Program-made: the position numbers and the translations under genes
From: Georgenia subflava
GTDB lineage: Bacteria; Actinomycetota; Actinomycetes; Actinomycetales; Actinomycetaceae
Reading direction: 5' to 3'
DNA: 64,000 nucleotides
Assembly (NCBI RefSeq): GCF_009193155.1
Contig: NZ_VUKD01000001.1
Span: 124,001-188,000 of the forward strand
Notes under the pieces: model-generated
The model's database searches: none
What the model was told of the DNA's origin: nothing
Seen by the model: only the letters and a program-made list of their open reading frames with translations
Shown here: piece after piece, positions 30,925 to 38,475 of the stretch
Position numbering within the stretch: position 1 is the stretch's first letter
How the letters are laid out: every line of letters starts with the position of its first letter

Positions 30925-32319
30925 GTGCCGAACGACCTGCACCACCTCGACGGCACCCGGCGCGCCGGCACGCCGGTGCTCGTCCCGACCGCGGAGGCGA
31001 CCAGGGGCACGCGCCCGACCGCGGCGCAGACCAGGGGCACGCACCCGACCGACATCCGGGTCCGCGACGCGAGCACCACCTTCGTGCCGATGACGTTCAC
31101 CACGCCGCTGACGATCAGCGGCCGGGCCATCACCTCCTGCGACCTCGCCGTCGTCGAGGCCGTGGTCGAGGACCGTCGCGGGCGGACCGCCGTCGGCCGG
31201 GGTGCCACCGTGCTGTCGGTGCCCTGGTCCTGGCCCGGGGCGGGCCCGGCGCACGCGGTACGCGAGGAGTCGCTGCGCCGCCTCACCGAGGCCCTCGCCG
31301 CGGCCAGCACGCACCTCGACGCCGCGGACCCGCTCACCCACTGGCAGCAGCTCCACGACGAGCTCGGGGCGACGGCGCGCCGGGCCGGTACCGCGCCGAT
31401 GCCCGCCCTGGCGGCGATGCTCGCCCTCGGTGCTGTCGACAACGCGCTGCACGACGCGTGGGGCCGGGCGGCCGGACGCCCAGTCTGGGAGATGTACACC
31501 GGTGAGCACCTCGGCCGCGACCTCGCCGGCCTCGGGCTGCCCGGCCGCTTCCCCGGCGAGTTCCTCCGCCGCCCGGCCGCGACGCTGCCGGTCCAGCACG
31601 TGGTCGGCGCGCAGGACCTGCTCGTCCCGGACCCGCTGCGGCCGCACGAGCGCTCGCTGGTCGAGTGGATCGCCGAGGAGGGCGTGCACCACCTCAAGAT
31701 CAAGACGGCGTCGCTCGACCCGGCCGAGGACGCGCGGCGCATCGCCCGCACCCACGCCCTCGCGGCCGAGCTGGTCGACGACGTCCGCCTCACCGTGGAC
31801 CCGAACGAGGGGTACGCCGACGCCCACGACGCCGCGGCGATGCTGGACCACCTGCAACGCCTCTCCCCCGCCGCGGCCGCCGCCGTCGCGCTGATCGAGC
31901 AGCCCACGCCACGCGGCCGCGACGCCCCGGCCGGGCTGGCCGAGCTCTCCGCCCGGGTCCCGGTGCTCGCCGACGAGGGTTTCACCGACCTCGCCCAGCT
32001 GCAGACGCTGCGCGCCCGCGGCTGGTCCGGGCTGGTCGTCAAGGCGGCCAAAGGGCAGACCCCGGCCCTGCTCGCGCACGCGTACGCCCGGGCGCACGGC
32101 CTCTTCGTGACGGCGCAGGACCTCACCGCCGTCGACCTCGCGCTGCGGCACTCGGCCCGCCTCGCCGGCGCCCTCGACCTGTCCGCGACCCACCTGGAGT
32201 ACAACTCCCGGCAGTACGTCCCGGCGGGCAACGACGAGCTGACGCGCACCGACCCCGCGCTGACGACCGTGAAGGACGGCCGGGTCCGGCTGCCGGCCGC
32301 CCGCGCCGGCCTGTACTGA
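30925..32319 (+). CDS. Enolase-superfamily (mandelate racemase / muconate lactonizing type) enzyme
   Basis: This 464-residue protein carries the superfamily active-site set: KIK at residues 258-260, metal ligands Asp292 (TVDPNEG), Glu325 (LIEQPTP) and Asp350 or Glu351 (LADEGF), and Lys373 (VVKAAKG). The Lys on both sides of the barrel is the muconate-lactonizing/epimerase arrangement. Family members dehydrate or epimerise sugar acids, or racemise related acids, by abstracting the alpha-proton of a carboxylate. An unusual repeated TRGTxPT segment lies near the N-terminus. GTG 30925 has AAGGAG four bases upstream. With the next gene it suggests processing of a sugar acid. Confidence 0.85.
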   Translation: MPNDLHHLDGTRRAGTPVLVPTAEATRGTRPTAAQTRGTHPTDIRVRDASTTFVPMTFTTPLTISGRAITSCDLAVVEAVVEDRRGRTAVGRGATVLSVPWSWPGAGPAHAVREESLRRLTEALAAASTHLDAADPLTHWQQLHDELGATARRAGTAPMPALAAMLALGAVDNALHDAWGRAAGRPVWEMYTGEHLGRDLAGLGLPGRFPGEFLRRPAATLPVQHVVGAQDLLVPDPLRPHERSLVEWIAEEGVHHLKIKTASLDPAEDARRIARTHALAAELVDDVRLTVDPNEGYADAHDAAAMLDHLQRLSPAAAAAVALIEQPTPRGRDAPAGLAELSARVPVLADEGFTDLAQLQTLRARGWSGLVVKAAKGQTPALLAHAYARAHGLFVTAQDLTAVDLALRHSARLAGALDLSATHLEYNSRQYVPAGNDELTRTDPALTTVKDGRVRLPAARAGLY

Positions 32320-32343
32320 CCGCAACACCCACAAGGAGAACAG

Positions 32344-33360
32344 ATGCTGCACCCGAAGACAGACCTGCGGATCTTCGTCGCGATGACCCAGCCGGAGTTC
32401 GACCGGCTCTTCGCGCCGGAGTCGGCAGCGGCGCTCGAGAGCCTCGGCGAGGTCACCATGGGCACCGGCGGGCCGAAGGTCGAGGTGCCGGCCGACGTCG
32501 GCGCGAGCCACGACGTGCTGGTGACCTCCTGGGCCACCGCCCCGTTCCCGAGCGCGAGCGTCGTGGGGCCGCGGCTCTCCCTGGCCGCCCACGCCGCCGG
32601 CTCGGTCCGCGGGCTGTTCCCGCGCGAGACGCTCGAGGGCGGTCTGCGGCTGACTCAGGGCGGTGCCGCCCCGATGGCGCTCGCCGTCGCCGAGATGGCG
32701 CTCACGCTCTCCCTCGCCCTGCTGCGCAACCTCCACCAGCACGACCGCGAGCTCCAGCGCACCCGCGACTGGCAGGCCGGCGGGTCCGGCCGGCTCGGGC
32801 GGGCGATCCACGCGCGGCGGGTAGGGATCGTGGGGCTGGGCCGCAGCGGGGCGCACTACGCCCGCATGGTCCGCGGGCTCGGCGCCGAGCACGTCGTCGC
32901 GTTCGACCCGTTCGCGACGGCGGAGCGCGCCGCCGAGCTGGGGGTGGAGCTGGTGGGCCTCGACGAGCTGTTCGCCGGGTCCGACCTGGTCGCGATCCAC
33001 GCGCCGTCGACGCCGGAGACCCACCGCATGGTGGGTGCTCACCAGCTGGGCCTGCTGCCGGACGGCGCGGTGATCGTCAACACCGCCCGGTCCTGGAGCG
33101 TGGACCAGGCGGCGCTGCTCGCCGAGCTGGAGTCCGGGCGGCTCAGCGCCGGCCTGGACGTCTTCGACACGGAGCCGCTGCCGGCCGACAGCCCGTTCTT
33201 CGGCCGGGACAACGTGCTGCTCACCCCGCACGTCGCGGGCGGCACGGTGGAGGCTCGCCTCGGCCAGGGCGAGACGGTCGTGGCGGAGCTCCGGCGGCAC
33301 GCCGAGGGCGAGCCGCTGGAGCACGAGGTCACGCTCGCGGCCTACGACAGGTTGGCCTGA
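32344..33360 (+). CDS. D-isomer-specific 2-hydroxyacid dehydrogenase
   Basis: This 338-residue NAD(P)-dependent dehydrogenase has a Rossmann motif VGIVGLGRSG (about residues 160-169) and the catalytic triad of the family: Arg in VNTARSWSVDQAALL, Glu in DVFDTEPLPADSPFF and His in LLTPHVAGGT. It reduces or oxidises a 2-keto/2-hydroxy acid in the cytoplasm. AAGGAG precedes the ATG. It follows the enolase-superfamily gene by 24 bases, so the pair probably handles consecutive steps of a sugar-acid route. Confidence 0.88.
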   Translation: MLHPKTDLRIFVAMTQPEFDRLFAPESAAALESLGEVTMGTGGPKVEVPADVGASHDVLVTSWATAPFPSASVVGPRLSLAAHAAGSVRGLFPRETLEGGLRLTQGGAAPMALAVAEMALTLSLALLRNLHQHDRELQRTRDWQAGGSGRLGRAIHARRVGIVGLGRSGAHYARMVRGLGAEHVVAFDPFATAERAAELGVELVGLDELFAGSDLVAIHAPSTPETHRMVGAHQLGLLPDGAVIVNTARSWSVDQAALLAELESGRLSAGLDVFDTEPLPADSPFFGRDNVLLTPHVAGGTVEARLGQGETVVAELRRHAEGEPLEHEVTLAAYDRLA

Positions 33361-33415
33361 GCGAGGATCGCTGGCACCATGGGGCCCGCACGTCAAGAAC
33401 AGGTTTTCTGAGCGT

Positions 33416-33433
33416 CCGCGGACGGGTCCGCGG
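33416..33433 (+). terminator. Hairpin after the hydroxyacid dehydrogenase gene
   Basis: CCGCGGAC and GTCCGCGG form a perfect 8-bp hairpin with a 2-base gap. It lies 56 bases after the stop and just before the transporter promoter, so it probably ends the upstream transcript. Confidence 0.5.
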
Positions 33434-33462
33434 GTCGTAACAGCACCGTGACCTAGAACCTC

Positions 33463-33508
33463 TTGACACCGGTTTCAGACAGGGTTAGTTTCGCTGCAAC
33501 CGATTGCA
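33463..33508 (+). promoter_or_regulatory. ABC importer promoter with LacI-type operator at the start site
   Basis: TTGACA (33463-33468) and TAGTTT (33486-33491) are 17 bases apart. The operator TGCAACCGATTGCA (33495-33508) covers the expected transcription start. This is the clearest promoter-operator pair in the locus. Confidence 0.88.
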
Positions 33509-33555
33509 ATTGCGCCAAGGTCGGCGCGTCATCGAGAAGGTACAAGGGGACAGCA

Positions 33556-34848
33556 ATGAAGCGTCTGACAGCAGTGAAGAGCCTCTCCGTCGCCGCAGCC
33601 CTCACCATCACCCTGGCGGCCTGCTCAGGGGCCGACGGTGACGAGGGTGCGGAGGAGAACGGCGGGGACCAGGCCGCGTCGGCCGACCCCGCCGACGTCG
33701 AGGGGTCGGTGACCTTCTGGTCCTACCCGATCGGTGTCACCGGCGAGGGGAACTGGTGGGGTGAGCACGTCGACGCGTTCAACGAGATCTACCCCAACGT
33801 CGACGTCGAGGTCGTCATCCAGCCGTGGACCAACCGCGAAGAGACGCTGGTGACCTCGATCGCGGGCGGTCAGGCGCCCGACGTCGTCTACTTCAACCCC
33901 GACTTCATCCCGAAGTTCGCCGAGGAGGGCGTGCTCACCCCGATGGACGAGGTCGCCGACCTGGACGCCTTCGTCCCGTCCTCGCTCGACGCCATGACGT
34001 GGGACGACACCGTCTACAGCGTCCCGCTGCTGATGCAGATCCAGACGAGCTACTGCAACACCGAGGTCCTTGCGGCCGCGGGCGTGGAGAAGTGCCCGAC
34101 CACGTGGGACGAGCTCGCCGAGGCCGGCCCGGCCGTCAAGGAGGCCGGCCACTACCTCACCGAGTACACCGCCGCCCTGGGCATGACGCTGAACCACACG
34201 TTCTACGCCTACCTCTGGCAGGCCGGTGGCGAGGTGCTGTCCGAGGACAATACCGAGGCCACCTTCAACGGCCCGGAGGGACTCGAGGCGCTGGAGTTCA
34301 TCAAGCAGATGGTCGACGAGGGCTGGGTGCCCGAGCAGGCGCTGACCGTGAACGACCCGTTCGAGCAGACCGCGGCCGGGCGTGAGGAGGTCGCCTACAT
34401 GATGGGCGCGAACCTCACGACGACGCGCGAGGTGGTCAACCCCGACGTCATCGAGGTGGTTCCGCCGATGACCGGCAAGGAGCAGGTCTCGACCGGTTCC
34501 GTCGGCGGGCTCTCGATCTTCAACACCGCCGAGTCGCCCGAGGCGGCCGAGGCCTGGGTGGAGTACGTCACCGGCGCGGAGTTCATGAAGACCTTCATCG
34601 AGGAGACGGGCTACCTGCCCCCGCGCACGGACGTGACGGGGCTGTTCGAGGACGACCCGCAGATCGCCGGCGGCCTGGAGTACCTCGACACCGTCCGGGT
34701 CGGCGTCATGCACCCGTCGGCGCGCCAGCTGATCGACACCATCAGCCCGCACATCCAGGCCGTCCTGCTCGGTCAGGTCGAGCCCCAGGCGGGCCTCGAC
34801 GCCGCAGCAGCGGAGGTAGACGAGATCCTCGCCCGCAGCGGCAGCTGA
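33556..34848 (+). CDS. ABC sugar importer, substrate-binding lipoprotein
   Basis: This 430-residue extracellular binding protein of the CUT1 (family 1) type has a lipoprotein signal with lipobox LAAC (Cys23), an acidic linker and a binding domain beginning VEGSVTFWSYPIG, with typical GGQAPDVVYFNPDFIPKFAEEGVL and LTVNDPFEQTAAGREEVAYMMGAN. It would capture oligosaccharides released outside the cell. The ATG at 33556 is the start because the signal peptide begins there and GGGGA lies upstream. No ATPase gene is nearby, so a shared MsmK-type ATPase elsewhere is expected. Confidence 0.92.
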   Translation: MKRLTAVKSLSVAAALTITLAACSGADGDEGAEENGGDQAASADPADVEGSVTFWSYPIGVTGEGNWWGEHVDAFNEIYPNVDVEVVIQPWTNREETLVTSIAGGQAPDVVYFNPDFIPKFAEEGVLTPMDEVADLDAFVPSSLDAMTWDDTVYSVPLLMQIQTSYCNTEVLAAAGVEKCPTTWDELAEAGPAVKEAGHYLTEYTAALGMTLNHTFYAYLWQAGGEVLSEDNTEATFNGPEGLEALEFIKQMVDEGWVPEQALTVNDPFEQTAAGREEVAYMMGANLTTTREVVNPDVIEVVPPMTGKEQVSTGSVGGLSIFNTAESPEAAEAWVEYVTGAEFMKTFIEETGYLPPRTDVTGLFEDDPQIAGGLEYLDTVRVGVMHPSARQLIDTISPHIQAVLLGQVEPQAGLDAAAAEVDEILARSGS

Positions 34849-34876
34849 CCAGCGCAGCGCAGCTGCCCGACGCACT

Positions 34877-34905
34877 GGGCGGGGCACGCAGGGCGTGCCC
34901 CGCCC
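34877..34905 (+). terminator. Strong hairpin between binding-protein and permease genes
   Basis: GGGCGGGGCACGC and GCGTGCCCCGCCC form a perfect 13-bp stem with a 3-base loop, 28 bases after the binding-protein stop. Such hairpins partly end transcription or protect the 3' end, giving more binding protein than permease. The permease start follows 25 bases later. Confidence 0.75.
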
Positions 34906-34929
34906 ACGGCATCTCGAGAAAGGCTCATT

Positions 34930-35853
34930 GTGGCGACACTTGTCGTACCAACGGGGACGAGCCAGGAGGACGGCAGGAAACGACGTTCGATCTTCCGGTC
35001 GAAGGGCGCCGTTGCCGCCTACATCTTCATCCTCCCGTACGTCGTCTTCTTCCTGGCGTTCAGGATCCTTCCCGCGATCTACGCGGGCGTGCTCAGCTTC
35101 GCCGAGTACGGCCTGTCCGGCAGCGTCGAGTTCATCGGCCTCGACAACTACGCGCGGCTGCTGTCCGACGACCTGTTCTGGAACTCGCTGCGGGTCACCG
35201 GGATCTACACGGTCATCGCCATCCCGCTGACGGTCGCCATCTCCCTGGGGATCGCCGCGCTGTGCAACCGGACCCTGCGGGGGATGAGCTTCTACCGGAC
35301 GATCTTCTTCCTGCCCGTCGTCACCTCACCGGTGATGTCCGGCATCATCTGGGTCTGGATCTTCAGCCAGAACGGTCCCCTCACCTGGCTCTTCAACACG
35401 CTGCACGTGCCGTCACCCGACTGGCTGCAGAGCGAGATCTTCGTCCTGCCGGCGCTCGCCATCGTCAGCGCCTGGTCGAACTTCGGCTACGACATGCTCA
35501 TCCTCCTCGCGGGGATGCTCGCGATCCCGACGGAGTACTACGAGGCCGCCGAGCTGGACGGCACCAACGGGTGGCAGCGGTTCCGCCACGTCACCCTGCC
35601 GCTCCTCAAGCCGGCGCTGTTCTTCGTCGTCGTCCTGGAGATCATCCGCTCCTTCCAGGTCTTCGACACGATCTTCGTCATGACGGGCGGCGGACCGGTG
35701 CGCGCGAGCTACTCGCTGACGTTCCTGATCTACGACCAGGGCTTCGGGTACTTCGAGTTCGGCTACGCCAGCGCCGCCGGCATGGTGCTGCTCGCGATCA
35801 CCCTCGTCGTCTCCCTCCTCCAGCGCCGCCTCCTGGGAAGGAGCACGTCATGA
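34930..35853 (+). CDS. ABC sugar importer permease, MalF/UgpA type
   Basis: This 307-residue inner-membrane permease has six hydrophobic segments and the EAA loop YYEAAELDGTNGWQRFRHVTLPLLKPAL (about residues 197-225), which docks the ATPase. The start is a GTG (34930) with AAAGG upstream. The stop overlaps the next start (ATGA), so the two permeases are made together as a heterodimer. Confidence 0.93.
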   Translation: MATLVVPTGTSQEDGRKRRSIFRSKGAVAAYIFILPYVVFFLAFRILPAIYAGVLSFAEYGLSGSVEFIGLDNYARLLSDDLFWNSLRVTGIYTVIAIPLTVAISLGIAALCNRTLRGMSFYRTIFFLPVVTSPVMSGIIWVWIFSQNGPLTWLFNTLHVPSPDWLQSEIFVLPALAIVSAWSNFGYDMLILLAGMLAIPTEYYEAAELDGTNGWQRFRHVTLPLLKPALFFVVVLEIIRSFQVFDTIFVMTGGGPVRASYSLTFLIYDQGFGYFEFGYASAAGMVLLAITLVVSLLQRRLLGRSTS

Positions 35854-36734
35854 CCGCCGTCGCCACACCCGAGCGCAAGACCGCGCCCCGGCCCCGCCAG
35901 GACGCGGGACGGCCCCCGCGCCTCACCCGCCGCCAGCGCGGGCGCCTGTACCACATCCCGTTGGCCATCGGCGCGCTGCTGACGGCGTTCCCGTTCTGGG
36001 CCATGCTCGCCCTGTCGGTGCAGCCGGGGCAGGCCGTGCGGCTGCCGGACTCGCTGCTGCCGACGAGCATCTCCTTCGACGCCTACAAGAGTGCGCTGGG
36101 CAGCAGCACGGTGCCGACCTGGGCGCTGAACTCGACGATCTACTCGGTCGTCTCGGTGGTCTTCGTCCTGCTCTTCGCCTCGATGGCCGGGTACGCCTTC
36201 GCCAAGAAGCGGTTCTTCGGGCGGGAGCTGATCTTCTGGGTCTTCGTGGCGATGCTCATGGTGCCCTACCACCTGACGATCATCCCCCAGTTCATCCTGG
36301 TCTCCGAGATGGGTGGCCTGGACACGATGTGGGGCCTGATCGCGCCGACGATCGCCAACGCCCAGGCGATGTTCCTCATGCGCCAGTTCATCCAGGAGAT
36401 CCCCGACGAGCTCATCGAGGCGGCCCGGATCGACGGCGCCGGGGAGTTCCGGGTCTACTGGTCGATCATCCTGCCGCAGACCAAGCCGATCATGGCGACC
36501 CTCGGCACGTTCGTCTTCCTCTGGCACTGGAACGACTTCCTGTGGCCACTGGTCTCGCAGCGCTCGCCGGACAACTACGTGCTGACGGTGGGTCTGAACA
36601 CCCTGCAGGAGCAGCAGGTCCCGCTGGCGACGATCATGGCGGCCGCCGTCGTCACGTTCATCCCGGCGCTGATCGTGTTCATCCTGCTGCAGAAGTACTT
36701 CGTGCGCGGCGTCATGATGAGCGGGCTCAAGTAG
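35850..36734 (+). CDS. ABC sugar importer permease, MalG/UgpE type
   Basis: This 294-residue permease has a basic cytoplasmic N-terminus, six membrane segments and the EAA loop PDELIEAARIDGAGEFRVYWSIILP (about residues 187-211). It pairs with the upstream permease. The TAG stop shares one base with the GTG of the esterase gene, so the esterase is translationally linked to import. Confidence 0.93.
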   Translation: MTAVATPERKTAPRPRQDAGRPPRLTRRQRGRLYHIPLAIGALLTAFPFWAMLALSVQPGQAVRLPDSLLPTSISFDAYKSALGSSTVPTWALNSTIYSVVSVVFVLLFASMAGYAFAKKRFFGRELIFWVFVAMLMVPYHLTIIPQFILVSEMGGLDTMWGLIAPTIANAQAMFLMRQFIQEIPDELIEAARIDGAGEFRVYWSIILPQTKPIMATLGTFVFLWHWNDFLWPLVSQRSPDNYVLTVGLNTLQEQQVPLATIMAAAVVTFIPALIVFILLQKYFVRGVMMSGLK

Positions 36735-37705
36735 TGCCGAAGATGGACCTCCCCCGGGAGGAGCTGGAGACCTACCTGCCCGGACGCACCGAGCCCGAGG
36801 ACTTCGAGGAGTTCTGGGCGCGCACGATCGCAGAGTCGCGCGCGGCCGGCACCGGCGCCACGTTCACACGGGTGGACGCCGGGCTCGGCGTCTTCGACGT
36901 GTACGACGTCTCCTTCCCCGGCTTCGGCGGCCAGCCCGTCGCCGCATGGCTCGTGACACCGCGGGCGCCGGCCGCCCCGTTGCCCTGCGTCGTGCAGTAC
37001 CTCGGCTACGGCGGCGGGCGCGGCTTCCCGTTCGAGCGGACGCTGTGGGCCTCGGCGGGCTACGCCCACCTGGTCATGGACAACCGCGGCCAGGGTGCGA
37101 GCCTCGGCTCCGCCGGGGCGACGGCGGACCACGGTTCCAGCGCCGGCGCCCATGCGGTCGGCTACTCGACCCGGGGGATCCTCGACCCCGAGCACTTCTA
37201 CTTCCGGCGGCTGTACACCGACGGCGTCCGGGCGGTCGACGCCGCACGTGAGCACCCCGCGGTGGACCCGGCTCGCGTCGTCGTCGCCGGGGGAAGTCTG
37301 GGCGGCGGCACCGCCCTGGCGGTCTCAGCCCTCGCCGACGGTCTCGTCGGCGCCCTGATCGACGTGCCGGCCCTGTGCCACCCGCGCCGGGCGATGGAGG
37401 TCGTGGAGGGCAACACCTACAAGGAGATCTGGACCTTCCTGCGCACGCACCGCGACCGCGCCGCGGACGTCTTCCGCACGCTCTCCTACGTCGACGGCAT
37501 GAACTTCGCCGCCCGCGCCGACGTGCCGGCCCGGTTCTCGGTCGCGCTGATGGACGACATCTGCCCGCCGTCGTCGGTCTTCGCCGCCTACAACCACTAC
37601 GCCGGCCCGAAGGACATCGACGTGTGGCCGTTCAACCGGCACGAGGCCGGCGGCGCCTACCAGATGGCAAACCAGCTGCAGTTCCTGGGCGACCTGCTGG
37701 GCTGA
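36734..37705 (+). CDS. Acetyl xylan esterase / cephalosporin-C deacetylase family (AXE1) enzyme
   Basis: This 323-residue cytoplasmic alpha/beta hydrolase of carbohydrate esterase family 7 type has DLPREELETYLP at the N-terminus and the RGQ signature as DNRGQGAS (about residues 116-123). The nucleophile is Ser188 in GGSLGGG, followed by Asp274 (MDDICPPS) and His303 (FNRHEAGG). Family members remove acetyl groups from imported xylo- or other oligosaccharides. Known relatives have GGSQGGG; the Gln is Leu here. The GTG at 36734 touches the permease stop; an ATG at 36743 is an alternative. Acetylated imported sugars are therefore expected. Confidence 0.88.
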   Translation: MPKMDLPREELETYLPGRTEPEDFEEFWARTIAESRAAGTGATFTRVDAGLGVFDVYDVSFPGFGGQPVAAWLVTPRAPAAPLPCVVQYLGYGGGRGFPFERTLWASAGYAHLVMDNRGQGASLGSAGATADHGSSAGAHAVGYSTRGILDPEHFYFRRLYTDGVRAVDAAREHPAVDPARVVVAGGSLGGGTALAVSALADGLVGALIDVPALCHPRRAMEVVEGNTYKEIWTFLRTHRDRAADVFRTLSYVDGMNFAARADVPARFSVALMDDICPPSSVFAAYNHYAGPKDIDVWPFNRHEAGGAYQMANQLQFLGDLLG

Positions 37706-37794
37706 CGAAGCGTCCGGCGGAGTGCTTGGGCATGGTCTGCGGCCTCCACCGCGCGGGGTCACCTCCTTCCCCGATCCGTGCCACTAGCTGCGGA

Positions 37795-37983
37795 TCAGAA
37801 GCCGTCGGTGCCGCTCAGGTCGTTGTGACCGAAGATCCGATGATCCTCCTGCATGTGCCCCTCCGGACGGTCCTTCGAGTCCCCCGCATGTTGCCGTCGC
37901 CTCGATCCCTTGGCTGTGGAGATGACCCACAGCGCGAGCAGGATGATGATGACCGCCGCAAGGATCCATGTGCCCGTGTCCAT
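37795..37983 (-). CDS. Small single-pass membrane protein
   Basis: This 62-residue protein has one N-terminal membrane segment (TWILAAVIIILLALWVISTA, residues 5-24), a basic KGSRRRQ stop-transfer and a charged tail with HMQEDHRIFGHNDLSGTDGF. GAGGAG lies six bases before the ATG, which supports a real gene. It is convergent with the esterase gene. No family is recognised. Confidence 0.65.
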   Translation of the reverse strand: MDTGTWILAAVIIILLALWVISTAKGSRRRQHAGDSKDRPEGHMQEDHRIFGHNDLSGTDGF

Positions 37984-38274
37984 GTCGGCCTCCTCGCTGT
38001 CGACGCAACACCAGATTCCTCTGCGGCGTCGCGTCGGTCAACGACGCACTCCCGAAAGACGGCCTGACGTGACGAGCTCGGCCGCCCCGCCGATCGCAGT
38101 TGGCGCACGAGCGCTCCGCGTCACGAGCTCACGGGCGCGGCGCCTTCGGCCGTGCATAGTCAACGCGGTTCTTCCAGGACGTCACGTCCGCGCGCAGCCA
38201 CCACGCCACCGTCGTCCCTCACGGTCGGAGTGTGATGCTGCCGGGCTGCGTGACGGTCGGACCTGGGCGGGTCG
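37984..38274. other. Intergenic region before the HNH gene
   Basis: About 290 bp without a supported gene. A minus-strand TTGACC (38036-38041) upstream of the small membrane gene is a possible -35. Nothing else is recognised. Confidence 0.4.
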
Positions 38275-38475
38275 GGATGTCGGAGGGCACCGATAGCGTC
38301 GGAGACATGGTGGAGGGGCAGCGTGGCCTGGGCCGGGGCGGTGAGCGTCCCGGCTCTGCGGCTGCCCGCCCGGCGCCGTTGGACCAACCAGGGGCTACCG
38401 GTGCTCCAGCGTCGTCGTGGATGTCGGCGGGCGCCGATAGCGTCAGCGACATGGTGGAACGGCAGGGTGGCCAGG
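38275..38475 (+). repeat. In-frame duplicated start region of the HNH gene (144-bp offset)
   Basis: A stretch of about 55 bp starting GGATGTCGG at 38275 recurs at 38419 with few changes, exactly 144 bases (48 codons) later. Each copy holds GATAGCGTC followed by GACATGGTGGA. TAGCGT can act as a -10 box, which would place a leaderless start at the ATG of each copy (38307 and 38451). The sequence between the copies is not repeated. Confidence 0.7.

Noticed and set aside
30063-33396. Two long minus-strand frames opposite the enolase-superfamily and dehydrogenase genes
   Set aside because: Both are Ser/Arg/Ala-rich shadows without motifs. The plus-strand genes have full active sites and ribosome sites.
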